This document shows, one piece after another, positions 47,220 to 56,186 of a DNA stretch of 64,000 bases. Origin of the DNA: Myxococcaceae bacterium (lineage in GTDB: Bacteria > Myxococcota_A > Polyangia > Polyangiales > Ga0077539). The notes under the pieces were generated by a model, which ran no database searches, was not told the DNA's origin, and saw nothing but the letters and a program-made list of their open reading frames with translations. The stretch's first letter is position 1. The number at the start of each line of letters is the position of its first letter. The stretch covers positions 1 through 64,000 of the forward strand of contig SCUS01000193.1 in the NCBI GenBank assembly GCA_004297725.1, in the 5' to 3' direction. Made by a program: the position numbers and the translations under genes.

Positions 47220-48266
47220 TCAGTCCCCGTCGTCGACGCTGAGCGTCGAGGTAAGCAGCTCCACCGGCGGGGCCGAGCGCAGCGCCGAGTCCAGCGCGAA
47301 GACCAGCTCCCGCACGCCCTCCCCGGTCACCGCCGACACCCCGCGCAGCTCGATGCCCCGCTCGGCGAAGAGCGGCTTGTACAGCTCCCACGCGGCCCTC
47401 GCGTCGGGCAGGTCGATCTGGCTCACGGCCACGATCTGCGCTCGCCGGGCGATGGACTCGTCGAAGAGCCGCACCTCCTTCATCAGCGCGTCGTAGCGGG
47501 AGAGCAGGTCGATGTCCTCGTCCTGCACCGTCACCAGGTGCAGCAGCACCCGGGTGCGCTCGACGTGCTTGAGAAACCTCACGCCGAGCCCGGCCCCGCT
47601 CGCCGCGCCCGGGATGAGCCCCGGGATGTCCGCCATGAGGAAGCTCCGGTCGTCGTCGACCTTCACCACCCCGAGGTTGGGAACCAGCGTCGTGAAGGGG
47701 TAGTCGGCGATCTTCGGCTTCGCCCGCGACACCGCCGCGATGAAGGTGCTCTTGCCCGCGTTGGGGAACCCGAGGATGCCGACGTCCGCCAGCAGCTTCA
47801 GCTCGAAGCGCAGGTGCCTCCGCTCGCCCGGCTCTCCGGGCTGCGCCTTGCGGGGCGCCTGGTCCCACGGGGTGGCGAAGTTCATGTTGCCGAGGCCGCC
47901 GCGGCCGCCCTTGGCGACCACCACGGTCTGACCCTTGGTGTGCAGGTCGGCGAGCACCTCCTGGGTCTCCAGGTCGTAGACCACCGTGCCCACCGGAACC
48001 TTCAGGTGCAGGTCTTCGCCGCTCTTGCCGTTGCAGTCGGTGCGGCCCCCCTTCTCCCCGTGCTCCGCCTGCCAGCGCGGCTTGAACCTGAACTGCAACA
48101 GCGTCCCGACCTGCTCGTCGGCCGTGAGCACCACGCTCCCTCCTCGGGCGCCGTCGCCCCCGTTGGGACCGCCGAAGGGCACGTGCGCCTCCCTCCGAAA
48201 CGACACCGCCCCAGGGCCGCCATCGCCCGCCGCCACGTCAATCTCCGCCTCGTCGATGAACTTCAC
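47220..48266 (-). CDS. obgE: Obg/CgtA GTPase, ribosome-assembly factor
   Basis: 348 aa. The Gly-rich Obg fold (residues 1-158) includes EAEIDVAAGDGGPGAVSFRREAHVPFGGPNGGDGARGGS in part. The G domain has GFPNAGKST (G1), the switch region DYPFTTLVPNLG, DIPGLIPGA (G3) and an Asp-rich G4 in VSQIDLP. It binds the 50S ribosomal subunit and links growth to stress. The usual NKxD G4 appears as SQID, a mild departure. It is divergent from the giant receiver protein, 99 bases apart. Confidence 0.95.
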   Translation of the reverse strand: MKFIDEAEIDVAAGDGGPGAVSFRREAHVPFGGPNGGDGARGGSVVLTADEQVGTLLQFRFKPRWQAEHGEKGGRTDCNGKSGEDLHLKVPVGTVVYDLETQEVLADLHTKGQTVVVAKGGRGGLGNMNFATPWDQAPRKAQPGEPGERRHLRFELKLLADVGILGFPNAGKSTFIAAVSRAKPKIADYPFTTLVPNLGVVKVDDDRSFLMADIPGLIPGAASGAGLGVRFLKHVERTRVLLHLVTVQDEDIDLLSRYDALMKEVRLFDESIARRAQIVAVSQIDLPDARAAWELYKPLFAERGIELRGVSAVTGEGVRELVFALDSALRSAPPVELLTSTLSVDDGD

Positions 48267-48365
48267 TGCCGCGCTTCGCCTCTTTTCCGGGGCGCTCCCT
48301 TAGCATGTCCGCGCAGAACTTGGCCCGTCCCGTGCCTTTCAGCTAAGGCTCCAGGTCATTCCCCC

Positions 48366-51300
48366 GTGCAGACCCCCGACGAAGATCCACGCAGCGCGTT
48401 CGTCCGGCACCTGCCCCGGAAGATCGTCGAGATCAAGGCCACCCTGGGCGCCGTCCTCGCCGATCCACGCCAGCTCCGCATGCGCGACGAGCTCCGCCGC
48501 CGCGTCGAGGCCGTGCTCACCATCGCCCGCACGCACCACCTCCGCTCCCTCTGCGACGGCCTCCAGGCCACCTCCGACGCCCTCACCGAGTCCCGCGGCA
48601 CCGCCCTCCTGGGCCGGCCCCAGCTCGACCGCCTCACCGCCCTCGTGGCCTCGCTCTCCGCCCGCGCCGAGCTCGACACCCGCGACCCCGGAGCCCCCGG
48701 CGTCCGCGCCATGGCCATCCCCTCCGGCACCCGCAGCGACCAGCCCGCCACCCGCACGCTCATCCCCGGCGCCGCCCTCGCCCCCGGGGCCCCCAGCCTC
48801 CACGACCTCGCCCGCGCCGTCACCGGCCGCACCACCGACTCCCTCGTCCCTGCGCGCTCGCCCACCACGCACGCCACGCAGGTGCTCTTCGTGGGCTCGT
48901 CCATCCGGGCGAGCGCCCTCCTCGACGCCCTCGGCCAGACCGCCGAGGTCGCCCTGGCGCAGACCGCCGACGAGGCCATCACCCGCGCCCGCGACGCCGC
49001 CCCGGACATCGTCGTCGCCGAGGACGACTCGCCCTACGACGGCGTCTCCCTCGCCGCCTCCGTCGCCGCCGACCCGCTGGTGCGCTTCATCCCCGTGGTG
49101 GTCATCGCCTGCGACGGAGAGCCCGCCGCCGTCGTGCGGGCGCGCTGCCCCGAGGCCTTCGACGTGCTGGAGTCCGACGCCAGCGCCGAGGTCCTGCGAG
49201 GGCGCATCCACCGGGCCCTCCACGGCTCCGCGTCGCTGCCCCCGGCCACCGCCCACGAGCTCGGCGAGCTCACCCTGGACGAGCTCATCCGCGCCCTTCA
49301 GGAGGAGCTTCGCCGCGGCCTCGGAGGCGCCGCCCTCCCCACCACCCGAGGCGCCCGCGTGGCGCTCGGCGCCGGCGACGAGGTGCTCGCCGCCACCTGG
49401 GAGGCCATCGCCCGCATCCGCTCGGTGGTCGAGCGCCGCTCCGGCGGAACCGTCCGCTTCGATCTCCCCATCACCCCGCGAGGCCTGCACGGCGCGGAGG
49501 TCTTCGCCCCGGGCGCCGTCGCCGAGAGCGCCTCCCCTGGAGAGCCCTCGGAAGACCCGCTGCCCGGCCGCCGCGCCCTGGTGGTCGACGACGACCCCTC
49601 GGTGGTCGCCGTGTTCGCCGACCTGCTGCGCGGCGCGGGGATGATCGTCAGCGCCCACACCGACGGCGAGCATGCCCTCGAGTCCGCCCGCATCGAGCGC
49701 CCCGACGTGGTGATCGCCGACATCCTGATGCCGGGCCTCGACGGCTTCGCGCTCTGCCGGGCGATCCGCCGCGACGTCGCGCTGCGGCACACGCCGGTGA
49801 TCCTGCTGTCGTGGCGGGAAGACCTGCTGGTGCGGATGAGGGAGCTCGGCGCGCAGGCCTCGGGGTACCTCCGCAAGGAGGCCGAGGGGAGCGCCGTGCT
49901 CGCCCGGGTGCGCTCGACGCTGCGGGGCCGGGTGCGGACCCTCAAGCGCATCGGCGAGCTCGCCACCGGGGCGGAGGTGCGGGGCAGGCTGGAGCGCGTC
50001 GGCTCCGTGGCGCTGATCGAAGCGACGGCGAAGACCCTCGGAGACGCGACCATCTCCCTGGCCGACTCCGGGAGCGTGACCGAGCTCGAGCTCCGCCAGG
50101 GGGCCCTGCTCTCGGCGGTGCGCACGGCGCAGGACGGCTCGCTCGCGAGGGGCGAGGCGGCGCTGGCCCGGGCGCTGGGTCTCAACGCCGCCCGCTTCGT
50201 GGTGCGTCGCGCGTCGCACCCGGTGCGGGAGAACCTCACCGGCAGGCTGGCGGAGGTGCTGGACCGCAGCGCCCGCAGCGTGACGGCGCTGGAGGAGGCG
50301 GTCTCCGGCGCGTCGCTGCTGGAGGTGGTGCGGGTGGAGTTCGACGCCGAGTCGGCGCTGGAGTACGCGCGCTCGCTGCCGACGCCGCTGCGGGTGGCCG
50401 TCGAGCGGATGGTGCAGGGCGACGCGCCCCGCGACATGGTGCTCCGCGACGGCCTCGCCCCGCAGGATCTCGAGCCCCTGCTCATCGAGCTGTCCCGACG
50501 CGGAGCGATCCAGCGGGTGGTGGGGCGCAACCGCGAAGACCTCGCGGCCCCCCGACCGCTGAGGGCCCCGAAGGAGACCTCCGGCACCTGGGAGAACCTC
50601 GGCGTCGAGCCCGCTGCCCGCTCCGGGACCCACGAGCCGCTCACCAAGGCCACCCGCCCGATGTCCCGCCTCGCGACCGTCGACACGCTGGCCGACGCGG
50701 TGTGGCGCGAGCTTCGAGACTCGGTGGAGGAGCCCCCTCGCCCGGGGCGCCCGACCTCTCCTGGGGTCGCGGCCCCGGAGCCCTCTCCCCCCGACGCCGA
50801 GGTGCGCTGGGAGGTCGAGGCCCAGGAGCCCCGGGTCACCCGCTCGCTGGTCCCGATCGCCCCGCCGAGCGCTGAGCCCGAGGGCCCCGCGGAGCCCACG
50901 GCCCCTCCGCCCGAAGAGGTCCAGGAGCTTTCCTCCTCGGCGCTGATGGTGGTGCGCCCCAGCGAGGCCCCGGAGATTCTCCCGGCGGCCACGGGCGTGC
51001 ACGCGCTCGAGACCCGCCGCCCGACGGGCGACGAGGAGGACTCCCTCGCGCCGTCCGCCCCTCGGGTGGAGACCCAGGCCGCCCCGGCCTTCGTGCCCTC
51101 CCCCCCCGCGGCGGTCGAGGAGTCCCCGGAAGCCCCGCTCCCCGCCCTCGAAGAGCGCACCTCCGACCCTGCCTTCGACCTGGTGGTCCATCGCTCGAGC
51201 CGCCCGGCCGGGGCCGCCTCGGAGGAGCCCGTCGAGGAGCCCACTGCGGTCGTCGAGAAGCCCGTCGAGGAGCACCCTGCGGTCGTCGAGAAGCCCGTCG

Positions 51301-52064
51301 AGGAGCACCCTGCGGTCGTCGAGAAGCCCGTCGAGGAGCCTTCGTCCCCGGAGGCCTCGGAGCCGGTCGCCGAGCCCGCAGCCCTGGAGCTGCCCGACCT
51401 CAAGACCTCCACGGGGCTCACCCCGAGCGGCCGCCCTGCCCCCGTCACCGTCGAGGACGCCCCGAAGCCCGCGGCCACCAGCACGACCTCTCAGTCCACG
51501 TCGACCACCCCGGAGGAGCCCTCCTGGACCCGACCGGTGGTGCTGATGGTCGGCGTCGCAGCGGCCCTCGCCCTCAGCTACCTGGCGGTGCACTGGTACC
51601 TCGCCTCGGACGCCCATGTCCCCCAGGGCAGCGCCCCGACCGGGGACGTGCGCGAGGCCCCTCGCGATCCCCACGCTCCGACCCCGGCTCCGTCCCTGGG
51701 CAACGCGCTCTCGGCGAACCTGGTCCCCTCCGACAACGATCCCATCCAGCCCCAGCTCGGCGTCCCCACGGGGCCCGCGCCCATGGTCACCGTCAACGGC
51801 CCCTACCGCGAGGCCTCGCGCTTCCTCGACGGGGGCGTACTCCCGCCCGGGCGGGGCCTGCTGGTGATCCCCAGGCCTCGCGCCGCCGGATCGCCCGTCG
51901 AGGTCTCCATCGCCACTCACCCCGTGGGGACGGCGCCGCTCCAGCGGGTGTTGCGCGAGGGCTTCTACCCGGTGCACCTTCGCTCGGGCGACACGGCCGG
52001 CACGTACTTCATCGTGGTCCGACGCGGCCTGGCCGCGGTGCTCTCAACGCCCTTCGACCGTTGA
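48366..52064 (+). CDS. Giant multi-domain receiver protein with DUF4388-like domain, TM segment and periplasmic tail
   Basis: 1,232 aa from a GTG at MQTPDEDPRSAFVRHL. Order: helical N-terminus (1-80), degenerate receiver (about 178-290, acceptor position in VVAEDDSPYDG), a short kinase-or-DUF-like segment, a canonical receiver (about 402-520; acceptor Asp452 in IADILMPGLDG, switch Lys in YLRKEA), and a DUF4388-like region (ISLADSGSVTELELRQG). A Pro/Glu linker with VVEKPVEEHPA repeats follows, then a transmembrane helix near 1057-1080 and a PEGA-like periplasmic end. A phosphorylation signal thus appears joined to a membrane-crossing tail. The partner kinase is not adjacent. Confidence 0.8.
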   Translation: MQTPDEDPRSAFVRHLPRKIVEIKATLGAVLADPRQLRMRDELRRRVEAVLTIARTHHLRSLCDGLQATSDALTESRGTALLGRPQLDRLTALVASLSARAELDTRDPGAPGVRAMAIPSGTRSDQPATRTLIPGAALAPGAPSLHDLARAVTGRTTDSLVPARSPTTHATQVLFVGSSIRASALLDALGQTAEVALAQTADEAITRARDAAPDIVVAEDDSPYDGVSLAASVAADPLVRFIPVVVIACDGEPAAVVRARCPEAFDVLESDASAEVLRGRIHRALHGSASLPPATAHELGELTLDELIRALQEELRRGLGGAALPTTRGARVALGAGDEVLAATWEAIARIRSVVERRSGGTVRFDLPITPRGLHGAEVFAPGAVAESASPGEPSEDPLPGRRALVVDDDPSVVAVFADLLRGAGMIVSAHTDGEHALESARIERPDVVIADILMPGLDGFALCRAIRRDVALRHTPVILLSWREDLLVRMRELGAQASGYLRKEAEGSAVLARVRSTLRGRVRTLKRIGELATGAEVRGRLERVGSVALIEATAKTLGDATISLADSGSVTELELRQGALLSAVRTAQDGSLARGEAALARALGLNAARFVVRRASHPVRENLTGRLAEVLDRSARSVTALEEAVSGASLLEVVRVEFDAESALEYARSLPTPLRVAVERMVQGDAPRDMVLRDGLAPQDLEPLLIELSRRGAIQRVVGRNREDLAAPRPLRAPKETSGTWENLGVEPAARSGTHEPLTKATRPMSRLATVDTLADAVWRELRDSVEEPPRPGRPTSPGVAAPEPSPPDAEVRWEVEAQEPRVTRSLVPIAPPSAEPEGPAEPTAPPPEEVQELSSSALMVVRPSEAPEILPAATGVHALETRRPTGDEEDSLAPSAPRVETQAAPAFVPSPPAAVEESPEAPLPALEERTSDPAFDLVVHRSSRPAGAASEEPVEEPTAVVEKPVEEHPAVVEKPVEEHPAVVEKPVEEPSSPEASEPVAEPAALELPDLKTSTGLTPSGRPAPVTVEDAPKPAATSTTSQSTSTTPEEPSWTRPVVLMVGVAAALALSYLAVHWYLASDAHVPQGSAPTGDVREAPRDPHAPTPAPSLGNALSANLVPSDNDPIQPQLGVPTGPAPMVTVNGPYREASRFLDGGVLPPGRGLLVIPRPRAAGSPVEVSIATHPVGTAPLQRVLREGFYPVHLRSGDTAGTYFIVVRRGLAAVLSTPFDR
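51225..51338. repeat. 33-base tandem coding repeat (VVEKPVEEHPA)
   Basis: About three near-identical copies of a 33-base unit encoding VVEKPVEEHPA in the linker of the giant receiver protein, with a partial copy in front. Near-identity at nucleotide level shows recent expansion. Confidence 0.85.
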
Positions 52065-52094
52065 CCCTTTCCCCCTCCTCGACCTCATCTCCAC

Positions 52095-52442
52095 GAGATG
52101 CCGCCCACTGCGCGGTAGCGGACGGCCCCCGAGCGGGCCTGCAACCGCTGAAGTGGGAGCCTGGGGTTGATCGTCCCGCCTTCGCGGGACTCTCTGCAGG
52201 CGCATCGAGCGCTGGAGCGCTCGATGAAGAGGACGTAGGTGCTCGCGCGCAGCAGCAGGACAGGTCACTGAGAGTCCCGTGGAGTTCCATCGCGGCGGTC
52301 GATGACCTCCCGACGGTTGCGCCAGCAACCGGCGCTCCTTCAGCAAGCCCTGCGAAGGCAGGGCGCTCAGTCCCAGGCTCCCACTTCAGCGGTTGCAGGC
52401 CCGCTCGGGGGCCGTCCGCAACCGCGCAGTGGGCGGCGTCTC
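52095..52442. repeat. 348-bp two-fold-symmetric element (long inverted repeat with nested hairpins)
   Basis: Outer arms 52095-52165 and 52372-52442 are inverted repeats of 71 bases with two mismatches. Inside, hairpins sit in mirror register about the centre (52268.5): 52173-52190 (GTCCCGC-CTTC-GCGGGAC) opposite 52347-52364 (GCCCTGC-GAAG-GCAGGGC), and 52203-52226 (10-base arms) opposite 52314-52331 (CGGTTGC arms). The element fills the 502-base gap between two genes and has no ORF with protein character. Candidates: a miniature inverted-repeat transposable element, or DNA for a large folded RNA. No transposase or target duplication seen. Confidence 0.75.
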
Positions 52443-52551
52443 CGCGGCGAGGGACAACGTGCATCGGGCGGCGTCTCCGCGGCGAGGGACAACGTGCATC
52501 GGGCGGCGCCTCCGCGGCGAGGGACAACGTGCATCGGGCGGCGTCTCCGCG
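52431..52551. repeat. 35-base direct tandem repeats, 3.5 copies
   Basis: Units at 52431-52465, 52466-52500, 52501-52535 (one substitution) and a partial 52536-52551. Each begins GGGCGGCGTCTCCGCGGCGA and ends AACGTGCATC. Copies abut without spacers, so it is not a CRISPR. The first copy overlaps the outer arm of the symmetric element. The array ends 15 bases before the ATG at 52567 of the next gene, so it forms that gene's promoter or leader. Confidence 0.9.
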
Positions 52552-52566
52552 AAGATGAGAGCAACG

Positions 52567-54786
52567 ATGCGCTCCTCGACCGCCTTCCTCCCGCTGCTCC
52601 TCGCGCTCGGCGCCTGCCGCCGTGACGCCCAGAGCCCTCCCCGCCCCGGGACCCGCGAGGGACGCCCCCCGGCCTCCGCAGCCGCCCCCGCCGGACCGAT
52701 GGTGCTCGACCTGCTGGAGAGCTTCACCCGCGCCTCCATCGACACCGACGGCCCCGTCGTCGACCTCGGCGAGCCCCAGGCCGCGGCCTTCATCTACGGC
52801 GCCGCCCCGCTTCGCAACGAGACCCTCCAGGGAGACTCCTGGGCGGACATCAGCGCCCGCCTCTCGCTCCGGGTGCCCATCGACCAGGGCGGCGGCGGCG
52901 ACGACGACCCGCTCGACCCGCCGGGCTTCATCCGCTTCCGGGTGCGCCGCGCCAACAGCCGCAGCGTCGCGGTCATCGTCGACGGGCTCCTGGTGCGCAC
53001 CGCCGCGCTCCCTGCCAACAACGCCGCCGGGGTCGTGAGCGTCGCCATCCCCCGCGACCGCTTCACCCGCACGCCCACCGAGGTCGAGCTCCGCTTCTCG
53101 ACCTCGCGGCTCAAGCCCGGCATGACCCCTCGCGCGTCCCTGGAGGTCGACTGGGTGCACCTCGCCCGCACCGACGCCTCGCCCACGGTCGTCGCTGGAT
53201 TACTCAGCGATGTAAGCCTGGCGGGCCCTCCCCGGCGCGCGCTCACCTTCCACCCGCCGACGGCCCTCGGGCTCACCCGGGTGCTCCCTCCGGGCGCGAC
53301 CTTCCGCCTGGCGCTCGGGGCCGAGTGCCCGCGGGGGTCGAGCCGCCCGCCGCCGCCGCTGATCGCCCGGGTGCGCGTCGAGCTCGACGGCGAGGCGCCC
53401 CTCGAGCGCCGCTTCGAGATCGCCCCCAACCGGGCCTGGACCGAAGGCTCCCTCGACCTCTCGCGCTTCGCCGGGCGGCCCGCGCGCATCACGGTGCAGG
53501 CGGTGGAGGGGGCGGAGGCCCGGCTGGCGGTGGCCTCTCCCCGGCTGGAGTTTCCCCGAACGGCCGCTCCCCGGGCCGCCGCCCCGACGCACGTGGTGAT
53601 GGTGGTGGTGCGCGGGCTGCGCGCCGACCGGCTGTGGCCGCAGCTCTCGCCACGGCTCACCCACGGGGGCTTCGCGAGGCTCCTCCGCGAGGGATCGCAC
53701 GCCGCGGTGACCTCCCCCGGTCCGCGCCCCTGGTCGGCGGTGATGAGCGCCACGTCGGGGCTGCCGGTGGACGTGCACCGGGTGTTCGAGCCCACCGACC
53801 TGCTCTCCGACGAGGCCCCGACGCTCACCTCCGAGCTGGCCGCCCGGGGCATCGCGGTGGCCTGCTTCAGCGAGGACCCGCTGTGGTTCGGCAGCGGCGC
53901 CGACCGCGGCTGCGCGACCCGCTGGAGCTGCGCCGACCACCCGGGCCCGTGCCGCGCGGACGTGTCGCTCTCGGCGGTGGCGGACGAGCTCACGCGCTCC
54001 CGCTCGACCCAGCGCTTCTCCCTGGTGGTGAGCCGCGGCGGGGCCTTCCCCCTCGACCCGTCGACCGAGCACATCGCCGCCATCGACCCCGCGCCCTACG
54101 AGGGCACCCTGACCCCCGCGCAGACCGTCGCCCTCGCCGAGCGCGGCCACCGCGGCGACGTGCGCCTCGACCCTCGCGACCAGGAGCGCCTCAACCTCCT
54201 CTACGACGCCTCGCTGCGCAGCGTGGACGAGGGCCTGGCGCAGCTCCTCGAGCGCATCGACGAGGCGCAACTGACCGACCGGGTGATGGTGGTGGTGGTG
54301 GGCGACCGGGGCGTTCCGCTGGGGGAGCAGCGCGCGGTGTGGGAGGGGCCGATGTCCCAGCGCGAGGTCAACACCACGGCCATGCTCTGGCGCGGCCCGG
54401 GCGTGCCCGCGGGGGCCCTGCTGGGCGAAGCCCTGGGCGTGGTCGACGGCGCGGCGACCGCCCTCGCGGCCTTCGACATCGAGACCCCCGCGGAGATGGA
54501 GGGCCGCTCGGTGCGCGACGTCGACTCGCTCTACCACCGCGCGCTCACCGTGGAGGGCGACGCCCGCGGCGGCCTCGGGCTACGCTTCGGCGCCCTGCTG
54601 GCGCTGCCCCGCCCGATGTCCCTGGGCGGCGGGCTGTCGCTCCGCAGCGTCGACGACCCCGACGGGGAGGACCTCGCCTCGTCCCGACCCATCGCCCGCG
54701 CGCTGGCCTGGCAGAGCCTCGCGCTCTCCTCCCCGGCCGCCGGGCGCCGGGTGTTTCGAGCGCCGACGCGGGTGATCGCGCCGTAG
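52567..54786 (+). CDS. Degenerate sulfatase/alkaline-phosphatase-fold lipoprotein
   Basis: 739 aa from the ATG at MRSSTAFLPLLLALGAC (lipobox Cys17); an ATG 12 bases upstream is an alternative. N-terminal 300 residues are beta-rich. The C-terminal half follows sulfatases: THVVMVVVRGLRADRLWPQL, TSPGPRPWSAVMSATSGLPVDVH, VMVVVVGDRGVPLGEQRAVW and TTAMLWRGPGVPAGALLGE. The metal Asp pair after VVV reads RG, the CxPxR nucleophile is absent and the late Asp-His reads Asp-Arg. Catalysis by the usual mechanism is therefore unlikely. It may be a binding protein. Confidence 0.75.
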   Translation: MRSSTAFLPLLLALGACRRDAQSPPRPGTREGRPPASAAAPAGPMVLDLLESFTRASIDTDGPVVDLGEPQAAAFIYGAAPLRNETLQGDSWADISARLSLRVPIDQGGGGDDDPLDPPGFIRFRVRRANSRSVAVIVDGLLVRTAALPANNAAGVVSVAIPRDRFTRTPTEVELRFSTSRLKPGMTPRASLEVDWVHLARTDASPTVVAGLLSDVSLAGPPRRALTFHPPTALGLTRVLPPGATFRLALGAECPRGSSRPPPPLIARVRVELDGEAPLERRFEIAPNRAWTEGSLDLSRFAGRPARITVQAVEGAEARLAVASPRLEFPRTAAPRAAAPTHVVMVVVRGLRADRLWPQLSPRLTHGGFARLLREGSHAAVTSPGPRPWSAVMSATSGLPVDVHRVFEPTDLLSDEAPTLTSELAARGIAVACFSEDPLWFGSGADRGCATRWSCADHPGPCRADVSLSAVADELTRSRSTQRFSLVVSRGGAFPLDPSTEHIAAIDPAPYEGTLTPAQTVALAERGHRGDVRLDPRDQERLNLLYDASLRSVDEGLAQLLERIDEAQLTDRVMVVVVGDRGVPLGEQRAVWEGPMSQREVNTTAMLWRGPGVPAGALLGEALGVVDGAATALAAFDIETPAEMEGRSVRDVDSLYHRALTVEGDARGGLGLRFGALLALPRPMSLGGGLSLRSVDDPDGEDLASSRPIARALAWQSLALSSPAAGRRVFRAPTRVIAP

Positions 54787-54834
54787 CTGTTCCCTTGCCT
54801 TCGGGGCCGATCGTGGGATCGTCTGCCGTCCTCC

Positions 54835-55386
54835 ATGGCCCCCCCTCCCCCTGCTCCCTCGCTGATCGACCGCCTCCTCGCCGAGCGGGTGCTCTTCCCC
54901 CTGCTGGGCGTCGTGCTGCTGGGCTCGCTGCTGTTCATGGGCCTGCGCCCGAAGCGCTACGGCGCCGCCGGTGACTTCGAGCTGCCCGTGGTGAGCGCCG
55001 CGGGCGAGCTCTCCAGCGAGCGGGTGCACCTCGCCGCCATGCGCAGCGGCCCGGTGCTGCTCGACTTCTGGGCCACCTGGTGCGCGCCCTGCCGGGTCGA
55101 GCTGCCCATCCTCGCCTCGCTTCACCGCCGCTACGCCGCGCGCGGCCTCCAGGTGGTCGGGGTCAACGTCGACGAGGGCGGCCCCTCGCTGGTGCCGCAG
55201 TTTCGCCAGCGCTTCGGGCTCGATTACGTGATGGTGTATGACGTCCAGGGTGAGGCCTCGCGGGCCTTCAACGTCCAGGGCCTTCCGACGCTGGTGCTCA
55301 TCGACAAGGGCGGCCAGGTGCGCCTGCGCCACGCGGGCACGGCCTCCGAGGAGGAGCTCGCCCGCGCCATCGAGTCGGTGCTGTAG
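54835..55386 (+). CDS. TlpA/ResA-like membrane-anchored thioredoxin
   Basis: 183 aa with an N-terminal membrane anchor (residues 19-36), then FELPVVSAAGELSSERVHLA and the active site WCAPC (Cys83/Cys86). The late GLPTLVLIDKGG carries the cis-Pro. It should act on the outer side of the inner membrane to reduce disulfides, for example in cytochrome c maturation. With the multiheme cytochromes encoded here that would be sensible, though the gene is not beside them. Followed after 45 bases by the DUF4031 gene. Confidence 0.9.
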   Translation: MAPPPPAPSLIDRLLAERVLFPLLGVVLLGSLLFMGLRPKRYGAAGDFELPVVSAAGELSSERVHLAAMRSGPVLLDFWATWCAPCRVELPILASLHRRYAARGLQVVGVNVDEGGPSLVPQFRQRFGLDYVMVYDVQGEASRAFNVQGLPTLVLIDKGGQVRLRHAGTASEEELARAIESVL

Positions 55387-55431
55387 CGCGGCAGCGGGGA
55401 AGGGGGCACGCTCCAGCCCCCCTCTCGCCCG

Positions 55432-55725
55432 ATGATCGTGATGGACCAGCCCACCGACTGGGGCGGCGCCTTCAACCGACGCTGGGGTCCGTCGGCGCAC
55501 CTCATCTCCGACCTCGTGGGCCCTGAAGGGTCGCGCGAGCTCGCGGACTTCGTCGAGGCGATGGGCGTCTCCTGGGCGCCCATCCAGCACCCCGGAACCT
55601 ACCGCGAGCACCACGACCTCGCGGGCGAGTGGATCGACCGCGCCCGCGCGCTCGGCGCGGTCACCCTCGACCGCACGACCTTCGTGGGCATCCTCCGCCG
55701 CAAGCGCGAGGCGATGGACCCTTAG
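55432..55725 (+). CDS. DUF4031-family protein
   Basis: 97 aa from the ATG at MIVMDQPTDWGGAFNRRWG. HLISDLVGPEGSRELADFVEAMG, HPGTYREHHDLAGEWIDRA and TFVGILRRKR match the DUF4031 pattern (conserved His residues and an Arg-Glu-His block). Function unknown. Its stop overlaps the 3' end of the DoxX gene by four bases on the opposite strand. Confidence 0.75.
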   Translation: MIVMDQPTDWGGAFNRRWGPSAHLISDLVGPEGSRELADFVEAMGVSWAPIQHPGTYREHHDLAGEWIDRARALGAVTLDRTTFVGILRRKREAMDP

Positions 55726-56165
55726 CGCCTGCGAAACACCAGCGAGTCGAGCGAGTAGCGCCCCGGCCCCGCGAGCATCAGCAGCGCCGCCGTCACCAGG
55801 TAGCCCAGCGCAGGCTCGAAGGAGCCTCCCCCGTGGGCCACGAAGGGGTCCCCCTTCGAGACGTGCTTGAACACCGCCACGGCCATGGTGCAGGCGATGC
55901 CGAGGGCCGCGAGCGGCGTGAGCAGCCCCACGATCAGCCCAAGGCCCCCGAAGAACTCCGACACCGCCGCCAGCGCCTGGAACACCCCCGGCGGCGCCCC
56001 CGGCGACCTGTCCATCCAGTGCATCGGGTTCTGGATCTTCCCCCACCCGTGGCTCATCAGCGCAGCCCCCGCGTAGAGCCGCAGCGCCAGCAGCCCCGCC
56101 GAGGCCCTCGCGCCCGCCACCTCGGGCCACACCGTCTTCTTCCAGTCGCTCATCGCGTCGGACAT
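55722..56165 (-). CDS. DoxX-family membrane protein
   Basis: 147 aa with four hydrophobic helices: LRLYAGAALMSHGWGKI, VFQALAAVSEFFGGLGLIVGLL, LAALGIACTMAVAVFKHV and ALGYLVTAALLMLAG. This is the DoxX/SURF4-like layout; members are linked to quinone or thiosulfate:quinone chemistry. It is the last gene of the minus-strand PHA-side unit, 21 bases after the Uma2 gene. It may be an independent passenger. Confidence 0.85.
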   Translation of the reverse strand: MSDAMSDWKKTVWPEVAGARASAGLLALRLYAGAALMSHGWGKIQNPMHWMDRSPGAPPGVFQALAAVSEFFGGLGLIVGLLTPLAALGIACTMAVAVFKHVSKGDPFVAHGGGSFEPALGYLVTAALLMLAGPGRYSLDSLVFRRR

Positions 56166-56186
56166 CTCCTCAAGCTCGCCCCACGA

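Noticed and set aside
52203-52226. Rho-independent terminator after the giant receiver gene
   Set aside because: The hairpin has no T-run, lies about 140 bases past the stop and belongs to the mirrored element.
52431-52551. 35-base repeats as a CRISPR array
   Set aside because: Units abut with no spacers between them, and no cas gene is near.
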